Of a DNA stretch of 64,000 nucleotides, positions 1-10,798 are shown piece after piece. The notes below the pieces were generated by a model. It did not search any database. It was not told the origin of the DNA and saw only the letters and a list, made by a program, of their open reading frames with translations. Positions within the stretch are counted from its first letter, which is position 1; every line of letters starts with the position of its first letter. Both the position numbers and the translations under genes were made by a program. Source of the DNA: Cryptomeria japonica (lineage: Eukaryota; Streptophyta; Pinopsida; Cupressales; Cupressaceae); assembly GCF_030272615.1 (NCBI RefSeq), contig NC_081410.1:226599415-226663414 (forward strand), written 5' to 3'.

Positions 1-2
1 TG

Positions 3-47
3 GAGGATCCTATCAACAGTATGCACCTTCGCAGGTTCTACACATAG
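3..47 (+). pseudogene. C-terminal tail of gypsy pol (integrase end)
   Basis: Frame 3 reads EDPINSMHLRRFYT followed by a TAG. Gypsy B ends its pol the same way at 46990-47030 (DEPMNIMHLKRFYA, stop), and the same A-rich sequence follows in both. This is the last 14 codons of the integrase C-terminal region of element X; the rest lies outside the window, so intactness cannot be judged. The match to an independent copy makes the call good despite the short length. Confidence 0.7.
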
Positions 48-1800
48 CTCTTTGGAATATCCTAATTCAAAAAATACAAAAAAAATCAAAAAATTCAAAA
101 ATACAAAAAAAAAAAAAAAACTCAAAAATACAAAAAAAAATTATGAAACAAAAAAAATTGTTACTTGGTGAAAACCTGGCAAACAGGCACCTTGTGACAC
201 AAAAAATATTGAAAAATAAAAAAAAGTAAAGAGAAATAATTTCGTCCAACGGTGAAAACCACTTCGGTGGCGCCCTGGGCAAGTACCATGGTGAAAACTG
301 GGTCACCAGCGCCATGCGTAGAGACATTGCTCCTCCCTCCTTCAGGATTCTCTTTCATCACTTCACTTTGCACACACTCACAACCTATTCGTTCATAATA
401 AACTTACCCATTCCCATCATGGCTTGTTATTGATCTACCTAAGATTGGTTAGCCATTCATAATAAACCTCCCTTTTCATCCATAATAAATCAGATCCTTT
501 TGGTGGCTAAGGCAAATCCTACATCTAGTGATGGGTGTGGAACTGAGAACATCACATGTTTCGAGGAGTATAGTTTCTTCCAGCTTCCTTCAGTCTATCC
601 GCGCACAATCCGCAATAAAGAAACATTTGCATCACAAATCCGCAATAAAGTTTCATCTTCTCCACAATAAAGTATTAGTTTCATGGATTCAGTCAGTTTC
701 AGATGAGACATAGCAGCAACAATGGGCTTCAACAAATCAAATCTTTCAACAGACTCAGACAAGATATGGTTCAGTGCTATCTATCCTTTCTGTGAAAGTA
801 AACATTGTGACCACAATCAAATAAGACTTATAGAAGTGACAAGAGACACTAAATTTGAGGACTACAGTGGATATTGGTGTCGAGTCTTAGTTTTCTTTTG
901 ATTTTATCTTTTGGTGACATGTCTTTTAGCTTTTCTAGGATGTCTCTGACTAGAGATTCTATCTCCAGGATGTCCTTGACTAGAAAGGCGAGGATGGGGT
1001 ATCGTCACCTATTTGTATTTGTTGTCTATGGATTGTCTCTTAGTAATGCTATGACTTGTCCAAGGATATGAGGACACTGTGAGTCTAGTATGAACTGGGG
1101 CATTCCTTTTTTGTGACTGTCTTATCTCCATGCAAACAGGTACAATGAATTTCTGGGTCGAACATATGCCTCGATTGTCATAACCTACTTGCCATAATAA
1201 AGCTCAATGATGATAATGCACAAGAAGCTCTTTCACTTTCATATCTTCTGTCTTTCATCCCCCTTTCTTGATTGACTTCCATCGTCCTTCTCGAGTCTAC
1301 GTAGCCTGCTATCACATGACTGAATATAATGACACGCCAAAAACATTTGCATTTCATGTAGTTTCACCTACATTATCACATGTTAGCATTCCATACATAC
1401 ATATAGATATCACAATTGCATCACATATTGCACACAACACATGTTAGAACATTTTATATTCTCATCATGTAAATAGTTATTTGCATTGTCATATCCATCC
1501 GCATTTCATACATTCACATTTGCATTTGCATAACATATAAAACATAAAAGAACAAAAAATATATATATATTGCATTGCATCATATACATATTTGTAGCCA
1601 TATCCTAAGCATCACATAAGAACATCTCATCACATAGGTACACATGCATATAGCTGCCGCAAAGATGAATCATCTCATATATATATATATAAATTGTCAT
1701 GATACAATGATGTCAAAATGATATGGCTACAATCACCGGCAGGTGTCTACATCATCATACAAAAATGGTACAATACTGATACACATGAACCCACTAATAA
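48..1800 (+). other. 3' untranslated region of Gypsy X
   Basis: No credible ORF. It begins with A-rich sequence (65-235), then a block at 165-330 with GGTGAAAACCAC and TACCATGGTGAAAACTGGG, which recurs in Gypsy B at 47130-47200. From about 1300 to 1780 it is AT-rich with many CATAT and ATATAT words. Short open frames here show no recognisable domain. Confidence 0.6.
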
Positions 1801-2230
1801 CTCCTGCCAACACTGTTGGTAGTGCTAATCCTGTCCATGTCATGGTATCCCATGCCACTTGTCCCACCCTCATCTCCAGTCCTAGATCCTAGAACTCTCG
1901 TCTAAGGGCATCCTTGTCTCCATCTCGATCGTAAAAAATTAGCTCCCCATCAATCGGTATCCGCATAATCCTGTATACATCCTCCAGGGTGACTGTCATC
2001 TCCCCCATCGGCAAATGAAAAGTGCAAGTCTCAGAGTGCCACCTCTCTGCCAGTGCAGTTAGCAATCCCATGTTCGCCCGAAACTCAAGCACATACAGAA
2101 TAAATCACAGACCCATTACCTCAATCGCGGCTCTATCCTCAAATATCAACTCAGGTCACAACCTCTGAGTCGATGGGAATCTCTCCTGTGACTCCAGCAT
2201 AGGCAAATACTCTTGTAGTCACACAAATCA
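1800..2230 (-). pseudogene. Plant mobile domain (PMD / MAIN-like) fragment, antisense to Gypsy X
   Basis: The 67-codon frame at 1889-2092 contains ALAERWHSETCTFHLPMGE and TVTLEDVYRIMRIPIDGE, the signature of the N-terminal half of the plant mobile domain, as in MAIN-like proteins (family recalled, not searched). Recognisable residues continue on both sides (ERFPSTQRL upstream, AWDTMTWTGLALPT downstream) but in-frame stops break the ORF. It lies between pol and the 3' LTR in antisense orientation, as extra ORFs do in some Tat-type gypsy elements. The C-terminal half is absent here. Function in the element is unknown; the copy is dead. Confidence 0.7.
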
Positions 2231-2248
2231 ATCATCTCAGTCCTAGTG

Positions 2249-2458
2249 ACACTCACTATTCATCACAAAGTGTTGCTTCTATCCTAGTGGTACTCCCTGT
2301 TCATCACAAAGTACTGCGTATTTTGCACTCCCTGTTCATCACAAAGTGCTGCTCACATTTGCACTCACTGTTCATCACAAAGTGCTGCTCATATTTTAGT
2401 ACTCCCTGTTCATCACAAAGTACTATATCTTGGTACTCACTGTTCATCACAAAGTGCC
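2249..2458. repeat. Short tandem repeat, about 6 units of 30-45 bp
   Basis: The core CTGTTCATCACAAAGTGCTG (with small variants) recurs six times, separated by short spacers such as CATATTTTAG. It lies between the PMD fragment and the X LTR. Unit spacing is irregular, so this is a decayed minisatellite. Confidence 0.75.
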
Positions 2459-2477
2459 TTGATCTATCTTATCCTAG

Positions 2478-2660
2478 GGCCTATGCTTGAGTGAATCCTC
2501 TTGAGTAGTTTCCTAATTGGCAACGTATGTTCTATCATAGAATTGTCAATCCTAGCCCTATTTGCTATCATAGTTTTCCCTAGAGGACCTGCTTGAGTGT
2601 ATCCTCTCAGTAGCTTATCCAATCGACAGTGTATGTTCATCATAGAACTGGCGATTTGAC
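2478..2660. repeat. Duplicated block of about 75 bp
   Basis: TGCTTGAGTG, ATCCTCT, AGTAGNTT and GTATGTTC followed by CATAGAA occur in the same order at about 2483-2555 and 2590-2660, with substitutions. It is a diverged direct duplication inside the 3' region of Gypsy X. Confidence 0.55.
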
Positions 2661-3184
2661 CTAGAAGACACAAATTCACATTTTTGGACACAAACGTGCT
2701 TTCCTGACATAAACGCACATTTATTACATTACCTAGTATGCATTAATGACAACATTTATTGCGACAAAGTACAAGGAGGTTTTGTGGTACTTACCGGCTC
2801 TCCTGCATCTGTTGGCTTTGAAATCGGCGAACACGGTCGAATCTGTGAACCAAAGCCATCGCTGCTGACTGTTGTTGCTCTTTTCTCTCTCTGCACTCTA
2901 ATCTCTTGGAGGTGTAGATGACAATGAGGATGTATTTCCCTCGTGGTCTATCTTATAGACTACCCTAGCCCTCGTTTCCCGAGTCAGTCTTCATTATCCC
3001 GTGACTCTGTCACTTTATCCAGTTAGTCTATTCTATCCCATCTTTCTTATCGAGAGATTATCTGCAACCTTTCCAGACATTTTCATCCAATCTCTCGAGG
3101 GGGCATATCATTCCCATCTTGGGGCAACTTTGTATCAGTTCATATTATCTTCTTTGAAACAATGCGACAAGCCACATTGTCTCA
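2661..3184 (+). other. Remainder of the Gypsy X 3' region
   Basis: No convincing coding potential; the open frame at 3001-3225 runs through the polypurine tract into the LTR and has no recognisable domain. I see nothing else here. Confidence 0.5.
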
Positions 3185-3198
3185 AAGAGGGGCAAAAT
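3185..3198 (+). promoter_or_regulatory. Polypurine tract of Gypsy X
   Basis: AAAGAGGGGCAAAA lies directly before the LTR start TGTAGACACCC. This is the expected primer site for plus-strand DNA synthesis and fixes the element's orientation. Confidence 0.85.
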
Positions 3199-3990
3199 GT
3201 AGACACCCAAAATTGTCATGTCTAATTAATAAATATTTTATTTATTTAATTATCTAAGCTTAATTCTTCTATTAATTAAATAAATCTTTATTTATTTAAT
3301 TAATTCATTTATCCTCTTCTAGCCTTATTTCTCATTTAAATAAATACCTTTATTTATTTAAATTTTCCTTAAATTCTAAATTAAATAAATATCTTATTTA
3401 TTTAATTAATCTCACTCCTATTAATTAAATGAATCTTTATTTATTTAATTAATTCATCAACCTTTTCTACCCATGACACATGTCATTCATCTCTTAATTC
3501 ATACACTACCTACCCCTTTCATTATTTTATTATTTCTTTTACCTACCCTCTAATCATAGCCGACCTCCTTTTACACCTCTCAATCTTATCCCTCCATTTC
3601 ATATAGTGTCTTCTATATAAGAGGATACTTCCTTCATTATCAACCCTGACTAATCAATCATCCTAATGACCTAACTACTTGATCAATTGACTACTTGGCA
3701 TAGGCGATCCTACTTGCAACCACATTTCCGTTCTTTGTTGAGCTCTTGTGCACATATAAAATCTGAGAGCAAATATATCAAGCAAGATCAATCGAGATAG
3801 GAAGAATGGAGATCCAAACCCTATTGGACATGTGATGGTATAATCTTTGTGATTTCATTTGATTTGCATTGTCTTAGGTAATCTTCATATGTTATGGTGG
3901 ATCTTTGTTGTTGTTAGGCTAGGGTTTTGTGGTTGAATTCATTTACCCTTTCAATATCATTATTATTGTTATCCATTTTCACCATATACA
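3199..3990 (+). repeat. 3' LTR of Gypsy X (792 bp)
   Basis: Starts TGTAGACACCC, ends ACCATATACA. It is very similar over its whole length to the solo LTR at 60473-61251, which has a perfect target duplication and so confirms both ends. The 5' third holds five AT-rich hairpins. Confidence 0.88.
3223..3454. repeat. Array of five AT-rich palindromes in the X LTR
   Basis: Five imperfect inverted repeats of about 28-36 bp, each built as TTAATTAAATAAAT, a short centre, then ATTTATTTAATTAA, at about 3223-3252, 3271-3303, 3333-3362, 3377-3409 and 3419-3454. The solo LTR carries the same five at 60497-60728. Confidence 0.8.
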
Positions 3991-5415
3991 GTATATAACA
4001 CAAAATACCAAATAAAATTTTCAAAAGAACATGCACGGAAGCAAATCTTTCACACCACATTACTTTCAAACACATGCAATAATAAAGCCATTTTAAGAAG
4101 AATGCAACCAACCTTAATCTACCCAAAGGTAGGTTAGTTTTGTTGAGGATGAGCAGCCCAATTCCACAATTCTTCTCCTTCTACCCCTAGCCAAAATTCT
4201 CTATTCAAAATCTAGTCTATTCTTTTCAAAAATTCTCTTGTCTCCAAAAATGAAGAGTGGGTGATTACCCACAAATTTTCTAATTCTTGCTTAAGAAGCC
4301 CCTTGTGAGATTTCTCACAAGTTTCTAAAAATTAAAGAGGAAGGTAAGGTAGAATGGGAAAGGGAACTCTCATTCAAAAAGGAAGGTTTACAACTAGGTT
4401 CAAATTTTCTAATTTCAATTTTCGCACAACTTAGAAAAGTCAATTTTTAGGGTGTCTAAAAAGTTACATGGGAGTAGAAACTTGCCTTAAATTACCCCTA
4501 ACCCTTAGGGATACCTTATGGGCTTTAGGAAACCCTATTAAACTACCCCTAGGTGTCCATTTAACCCTTTTTTAACCCCTCTGAAGTTTATTTTCGAGTC
4601 AAACCTATGTTGACCATCCCAAAGATTCTTTACCCAAGGCATTTATGACATCACGTTACATTAATTGAAAAAGCTATAGTTAAACAATTCCCACCAAGAG
4701 ACAAATTTAAAAATTCAAACATAAATCCACACATGTGTCAAGTGACACAAAGAAAATACTTTTACAAATTAATATATGAAATCGTCTCTTGTGGATTTTA
4801 CATAAATCAATTAAATAACACTTAACACACATGCATCATTTACTGTTACAAATAAAATACAACACAAATGGGGTGTTGTCTCTCCAAATAGACAAACCCT
4901 AGCTTTACGAACATACATAGGTCTAGGTTTGGTTCTCCGTAATATTTCCATGGTCACATGGATAACTTCTTGCGCATCTCAATTTACACATTAGTAACTT
5001 TCAAATAACCACATATAATATAAATCACAGGAATAATAATACACATCATCACTTGCATACAATTTACATCTGAACAATTTAATACACCTTTTATCCAAGA
5101 AATTTCACATAAGCAATTCATCCTAATTCTCATAATGTTGATCCACACTTAAACATACATCATAATTCTATTATCATAGTAAAGTCTTGCAAATTCAATA
5201 ACGACATTTATCACCGCAAATTCATCTTATTCAAAAATCATGTAGTGTTCTATATCATAAAGCATATAAATAAATCATCAATATATAGCAATGTTATCCA
5301 AATCATTATATCATATAAGTTCTAAATCCATAATACATAAAAATAAAGCATCCGTAATAGTCTCAATATAAAAAAACCACTGAAATGTCAAACTAAGTCG
5401 AGGTGGGGCCTCACA
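3991..5415 (-). repeat. Truncated LTR-like repeat Y1
   Basis: Homologous throughout to the right part of the 39593-45314 insertion (about 43880-45314). Shared landmarks are GGTGTTGTCTCTCCAAATAG (4871; 44771), ACATACATAGGTCTAGG and the terminal GGGCCTCACA. On the minus strand the unit starts TGTGAGGCCC at 5415. The left end is cut by the X LTR. No ORF of note. It interrupts the 3' region of Copia1. Confidence 0.7.
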
Positions 5416-5640
5416 AACAATCTCTTCCCCAATGAATAATCTCTCCCCAAAAGATAATGTGTTTTTCATAGATATCTCTCCCCCTTTGACATCAAATGCC
5501 AAAGCTAAAACCATATTCAAATATAAAATACAAACCAATTCAATATACCAATTACTCCCCCTAAGAAGTAGCTTCCTCATCAAAGCCGGAGTAAAAGATT
5601 TCTTTGTTAATTTTGTCGATTGATGACAAACATCAACTGT
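5416..5640 (-). promoter_or_regulatory. Copia1 3' untranslated region with internal polypurine motif
   Basis: Carries CTCCCCCTTTGACATC at about 5480 and ACTCCCCCT at 5555. On the coding strand these read as G-rich purine tracts 3' of RNase H. Copia2, Copia3, Copia4, E5 and E6 have the same arrangement. The terminal polypurine tract and LTR are lost. Confidence 0.7.
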
Positions 5641-6225
5641 CTAAGTTTCTACCGGTGGGGGTATGACCCCAAGCTGATCTCTGAGATATTCAAAGGTCTC
5701 TTTAGGCAGAGGTTTAGTGAAAATATCTGCAATCTGCTCTTTAGTATTCACATAAACCAGTTTTACTTCTTTTGCTTCAACATTCTCTTTCAGAAAATTC
5801 AGTTTGATAGAAACATGTTTGGTTTTAGAATGTAATACCAAATTCTTAGATATATCAATTGCTGCAGTATTATCACAATAGATAGTTATAGGTTCCTTGC
5901 ATTTTATCCTTATGTCCTTCAACATTTGCTTAAGCCATAATACCTGTGTACAATTAGTTGTTGTTGCAACATATTCTGATTCTGTTGTTGATAAAGATGT
6001 ACAACTTTGTTTCTTACTCAACCAAGAAATTAATCTGCTTCCAAGAAAAAATGCTCCGCTGGTGGTGCTTTTTTTGTCATCCACATCTCCTATCCAATTT
6101 GCATATGTGTATGCACATAATTCAAAGTTTTCATCTCTAGGATACCATAAACCAAGATTTGTAGTGCCTTGTAAGTACCAAAAAATCTTTTTTACTATTG
6201 ATTCATGATTTTCTCTAGGATTACT
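5641..6225 (-). pseudogene. Copia1 RNase H region
   Basis: The open frame 5641-6084 reads DDKKSTTSGAFFLGSRLISW, SKKQSCTSLSTTESEYVA, IYCDNTAAIDISKN and ADIFTKPLPKETFEYLRDQL. These are the standard Ty1/copia RNase H blocks with the acidic residues present (TESEY, CDN). In copia elements the enzyme degrades the RNA strand of the RNA-DNA hybrid during reverse transcription. The frame is separated from RT by stops. It ends about 225 bp before the Y1 insertion. Confidence 0.85.
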
Positions 6226-7304
6226 CTAAAATCTTGAAACAATACATACTGCATTCATAATATCTGGTTTGGTTTGTGTTAAATACAGTAAACCTCCTAT
6301 CATAGATTTGTACCTAGTCGGATTAATAGGTATAGATTCATCCCTTAGTGATAATTTATCATTTGTAGTCATAGGCGTGCTTACTGGTTTAGTGTTCTCC
6401 ATCCCAAATTTCTTTAGTAACTCCTTCAAGTACTTGAATTGACTCAAGAATATACCTTTATCAGTCTGTGAAATCTACAATCCTAAAAAGAATTTTATTT
6501 CTCCGATCATAGACATTTCAAATTCTTGTTGCATTTCAATAGAAAAGTCTTTACACAATCCATCTTCTCCTCCAAAGATTATATCATCAACAAAAAATTC
6601 TATAACCAAGATGTCATCATTGGTTACTTTATAGTATAAGTTGTTGTCAGCATTACCTTTAGAAAATTCAATCTTCAAAAGATATTAATCCAATCTAGCA
6701 TACGAAGCTCTTGGAGCTTGCTTCAACCCATACAAAGCTTTTTTTAACTTGCAAACCATATCTTTGTTATATGTCAAAGAAAATCCATCTGTTTGCTCAA
6801 TGTAAACTTCTTCTTCGAGATCTCCATTCATAAATGCACATTTAATATCCATTTGATATACTTTGTAGTTCTTGTGTGCTGCAAAAGCCAAGAATAATCT
6901 GACTACCTCAATTCCAGCTACTAATGCAAAGGTTTCATTGTAATGAATTCCTTCTTTTTGAGAATATCCCTTACACACTAGTCTTGCTTAATTTCTGATT
7001 ACCTTACCATCTTCATTAAGTTTATTTCTGAATACCCATTTACTTCCAATCATATTTTTGTCTTTAGGTTGGGGAACTAATGTCCATGTGTTGTTCTTCT
7101 CAATTTGTTCTAATTCTTCTTCCATAGCTTTAATCCAATGTTTATCTTCACATGCCTCATTAATTGATGATGGTTCAATTTGAGAAATAAGACATACCTC
7201 TTCATTTTCCAGTCTTCCTCTTGTCATAACTCATTTGTACTTGTTTCCAATTATCTGATCTTCAGAGGATTCATTCTTACATACCAGGGTGTCTTCATTT
7301 GTTG
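6226..7304 (-). pseudogene. Copia1 reverse transcriptase
   Basis: Four consecutive minus-strand pieces cover RT in order: WTLVPQPKDKNMIGSKWVFR, then [36 protein letters not shown] and [12 protein letters not shown], then VIEFFVDDIIFGGEDG (the FVDD catalytic pair), then [20 protein letters not shown]. Stops near 6223, 6474, 6684 and 6987 break it, several at codons where relatives have Trp or Gln. It is decayed and cannot give a full polyprotein. Confidence 0.88.
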
Positions 7305-8255
7305 CTATTCCTCAGTTATAGTGGAATTTTTAGACGATACCGATGTAATTGGGTCTTCATTCTGTATCGGTGGGTTTAATGTAGGTTCATTTGTCAGTGT
7401 TTTTGTTGTTGGTTCAAAGTCTATATACCTTGAAGTTCCTCTAAATTGTTCATCAATCTTCACATTTGTACTTTCAATAATTTTCTGCAATCTTTTGTTA
7501 AAACATCTATATGCTTTGCTCTTAGATGAATAACCAAGAAATGTTCCTTCATCACTTCTAGGATCAAATTTTCCAATATACTCATCTCTTCTAATATAGT
7601 ATTTACTACCAAATATTCTAAAATATTTAAGAGTAGGAGTAATGCCAAACCATAGTTCATGAGGGGTCTTACCGGTTTCACCTTTGATGTGAACTTTGTT
7701 GAATGTATAGACTGTTGTGCTTACTACCTCTCTCCAATATACATGTGGAAGATTTGCTTCTGATAACATACTCCTATCTGCATCCAGGATAGTTCTGTTT
7801 TTCTTTTCTACAACTCCATTCTGCTATGGTGTCCGGGGTGCTGATAATTGTTTTCTGATTCTATTCACTTCATAGAATGCATTAAATTCCTTAGATGTAA
7901 ATTCACCTCCTTGATCTAATCTCAGACATTTGATTTTCTTACCGGTTTCATTCTCTACCATTGCTTTGAATAATTTGAACTTCCCAAGTGCTTCTTATTT
8001 TTCTCTGAGAAAAGTAACCCAGCACATTCTAGAATAGTCATCAATGATTAGCATGAAATATCTATCACCTTGTAAACTTTTAGTCCTAGTTGGACCACAT
8101 AAATCATTATGAATTAAGTCAAGAGCATTATTTCATTTTTCTGGAATACTTTTAAAAGATGCTCTAACTTGTTTTCCAAATTGGCATTCCTTACATACTA
8201 GATTGTGAGGTTTAACAATCTTAGGTAAATCTCTAACTGCCTTAGTAGTACTAAT
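7305..8255 (-). pseudogene. Copia1 integrase
   Basis: The C-terminal part is open at 7305-7769: [60 protein letters not shown]. The catalytic core (7770-8255) can be followed only across several frames and stops, by comparison with Copia2. Integrase inserts the cDNA into the host genome; this copy is inactive. The gag-pre-integrase motif [15 protein letters not shown] lies just upstream in the gag-protease frame. Confidence 0.8.
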
Positions 8256-9428
8256 TTATACCATGCAATCAAAATTTACATGACAGAGTCTCTTATGCCA
8301 TAGCCAACTTTCATCAATGTGTGCAATCAAGCATGTCTTTTCATTGTTATTCAAATGAAAGATGTTGCCTCTAGTTTGATTACTGGTTGCAATTTCTAAA
8401 CCACTTATGTTCATAATTTTACATTTACCATTCTTGAATTGTAACTGAAATCCTTTTTCAACTAATTGACCAACACTCAAAAGATTATTCTTTAAACCTT
8501 CTACATAGTAAACATTGTTAGTATTGTGCTTACCATCAAGAGATATTGTACCTTTTCCTTTGATTAAACATGCTTTGTCATCTCCAAATCTTACTAAGCC
8601 TCCATTATATTCTTGAAAGTTCAAGAATTTACCTTTATCACCAGTCATGTGATGTGAACATCCTGAATCAATGATCCATTCATCCTTAACTTCAATTTTA
8701 GTTGCCAGGGCCTGTTCTACCAGTTGAATAGTAGGTGTCGGTTCAACTTTTGTTATAGCAACAAAAACCCATCCATTGTCTGTCGGATCCTCATCAGAAT
8801 CATCAGTGACTCCTTCATCAACAAGATAACAAGATTTATCTTTATTCTTCTTAAATCTATATCTCTTATATTCAGGGTTAGGCTTGTAGGTCCTTCTAGC
8901 TTCTTCTCTTAGTCTAGCATGTCTACCAGGGCATCTAGAAGCCATATGACCAATCTTATTACAGTTAAAACATTTAAAGGGTTCTTTACCTTCATACTTA
9001 CTCCTAACTGGACCTTTAGGCATTTTCCTTGCAAATAGTGCTTCAAGTTCTTCAAGTTCTTTATTTTCTCTCCTGCTTTCCTCAAGTTCTCTTGCATAAA
9101 AGGTTTTCCAATCAGATTTGTCAAATGATGGTGTAGATGATGTTGATGCCTTAAAAGCTAAATCTATCTTTATAGTAGCAACAAGACCAAATTCCTCAAT
9201 TTCAAAAGCTAAAAGTTTTCCAATCAATGTATCCCTAGTTACTGATGTATTAGGCATTGTTCTCAACTCGTTTATAGCAGTAAGTTTCATTTTATATGCC
9301 TGTGACAATTCTCTTAAAACTTTTGAAACATTTTCATCTTCACTTAAGGTTCCTCCACAACATTTAATACCCAAAACAATTTCATTAACTCTTTCCATAA
9401 AATCAGAAATCCTTTCATCTTCTTCCAT
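8256..9428 (-). pseudogene. Copia1 gag C-terminus, zinc knuckle, protease, pre-integrase domain
   Basis: This 390-codon open frame has a UBN2-type gag region (residues 1-90), an E-rich segment, a perfect CCHC zinc knuckle CFNCNKIGHMASRC (153-166), the aspartic protease motif [14 protein letters not shown] (about 251-264), and the gag-pre-integrase motif near the end. Gag packages the RNA and the protease cleaves the polyprotein. The frame's first Met is internal: a stop at about 9453 separates it from the true gag start at 9794. Confidence 0.9.
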
Positions 9429-9794
9429 TTTTAGATTTTCATATCTGACTCAGAAGCTTTCAAGTTTTGCAATTTTGACTATGGAATCTCCTTCATTAAG
9501 TATTTCCAAATGGTCCTAAATAGCTTTAGCAGTTGATCTATTTGAAAGTCCCATGATTTTCTGATCTGATAGTGCGCTCAAAAGTGTTTCTCTTGCTTTG
9601 CAACCATTTTCCTCATCTTTAGCCAAGTTTGGTGGATTAGGTTGATTCTGAGTAGGAGCAGTATAGCCATTCTTTGTAACATCCCAGATGTCCTTTCCAA
9701 TGCAATTTAGATGTGTCTCCATCCCGATCTTCCATATTCCATATTTGGTTCCATCAAGTTTAGGACTGTCCTTCCTGAAATAGTTAGTAGACAT
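9429..9794 (-). pseudogene. Copia1 gag N-terminus
   Basis: Starts MSTNYFRKDSPKLDGTKYGI at 9794, the same start as in Copia2 (MSTNYFRKDRPKLDGTNYGI), 40-45 bp after the primer-binding site. It contains the WKIGMETHLN motif of the copia gag N-terminal region. A stop at 9516 replaces a Trp codon seen in Copia2 (AIWNHLE), and another lies near 9453. The protein would form the nucleocapsid-like particle. Confidence 0.88.
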
Positions 9795-9835
9795 TGGATC
9801 TCCTCAAGCTGTTAAACTTCTGCAAAAGTGGACTA

Positions 9836-9848
9836 GGCTCTGATACCA
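9836..9848 (-). promoter_or_regulatory. Primer-binding site of Copia1
   Basis: The minus strand reads TGGTATCAGAGCC just inside the 5' LTR. This matches the usual plant initiator-Met tRNA primer site of copia elements. Confidence 0.9.
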
Positions 9849-9850
9849 AT

Positions 9851-10798
9851 TGTTAGCTCCCAGAGACAACTGAGAGGAGGGGGGGGGGGGGTGAATTAGT
9901 TGTCAAATAAATTCAAATGAAAAATAACTTAACCAACTTTAATGCTTAATACCGGTAGACAGTTTTAATAGTTAATTGCAGTACCGGTAAATATTAATGC
10001 ATGAAACAAAAAAACAATAACATCCACAACACATAACACCAATATTTGTATGTGGAAACCCTGTAAGGGAAAAAACCACGGTGGGAAACCTTACCCAAAA
10101 TCAGATGATACTATTGCAGATAGTATGTGTATACTAATAGGGTCTAGACATGCAGAAAGGCCAAGCACCTAGAGCTCACTGCTCAAACACAAATAGGAGT
10201 CACACTAACTACAATTGGATGGTTAAGTCCAATAAGAATGTACTGCTCAAAATAGCATCTTTCTATGCTAGATTCAGTACTAGTGTAGTTCTAATTGTCT
10301 TTACAAATACCTTGCTTCACCTTCAAATGATATCTGCGCATATAGCTTTGCTAATTCTCGCATATACCTTCTTACAATTCCTTATCCTTATCGCATATCG
10401 ATCTTACAAATAAGATCTTACATATATACCATAACCTAAGACCAGTTTTAGTAGGTCGGCTCTAAAAGATATTACAATAAAATCATTTTACAAGTAAATC
10501 AATAACCGATTCAATAACCGATTCAACATGTAGGCTTAATGCATTTACAACAATAACAAATTATTTCCAAGGTATGTCGTGCTAATCTGGAATAGATAAG
10601 CCTGTCGGTGCTTATCCTAGACTTATTTGCCGGTAACAGCAAATATGCAAACACGATTATACCAATGAACAAATCTCCAAGACAAAGTGTCCAAACGATG
10701 TCTTCAACATAACCAAGTATTTTCCATATCATTCCAAGTGTTGGTGAACATTATATCCTTCTCGTGTACTAGATACCAGTGAGTGTGCATAAGTCACT
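9851..10798 (-). repeat. Copia1 5' LTR, main part
   Basis: Runs from TGTTAGCTCCC (plus-strand reading) to the Copia2 insertion point, where GTCAC (10794-10798) is the target duplication. A run of 13 G lies at 9879-9891. The LTR resumes at 17476. Confidence 0.88.

Larger units (their letters stand above)
1..3990 (+). mobile_element. Gypsy X: 3' end of a Tat-type Ty3/gypsy element
   Basis: Seen: the last pol codons (3-47), a long untranslated stretch with an A-rich start, an antisense plant-mobile-domain fragment, a polypurine tract and an LTR that starts TGTAGACACCC and ends CCATATACA. The order pol, antisense ORF, 3' LTR matches Tat-clade gypsy elements (established knowledge). The 5' part lies left of the window. 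X ends abruptly against repeat Y1, so it probably inserted into Y1. Confidence 0.75.

Noticed and set aside
67-373. Two F-rich minus-strand ORFs
   Set aside because: They arise from A-rich sequence in the 3' untranslated region of Gypsy X.
3223-3454. CRISPR-like array
   Set aside because: Palindromes are AT-rich, vary in sequence and lie inside a plant LTR; no spacer and repeat structure.
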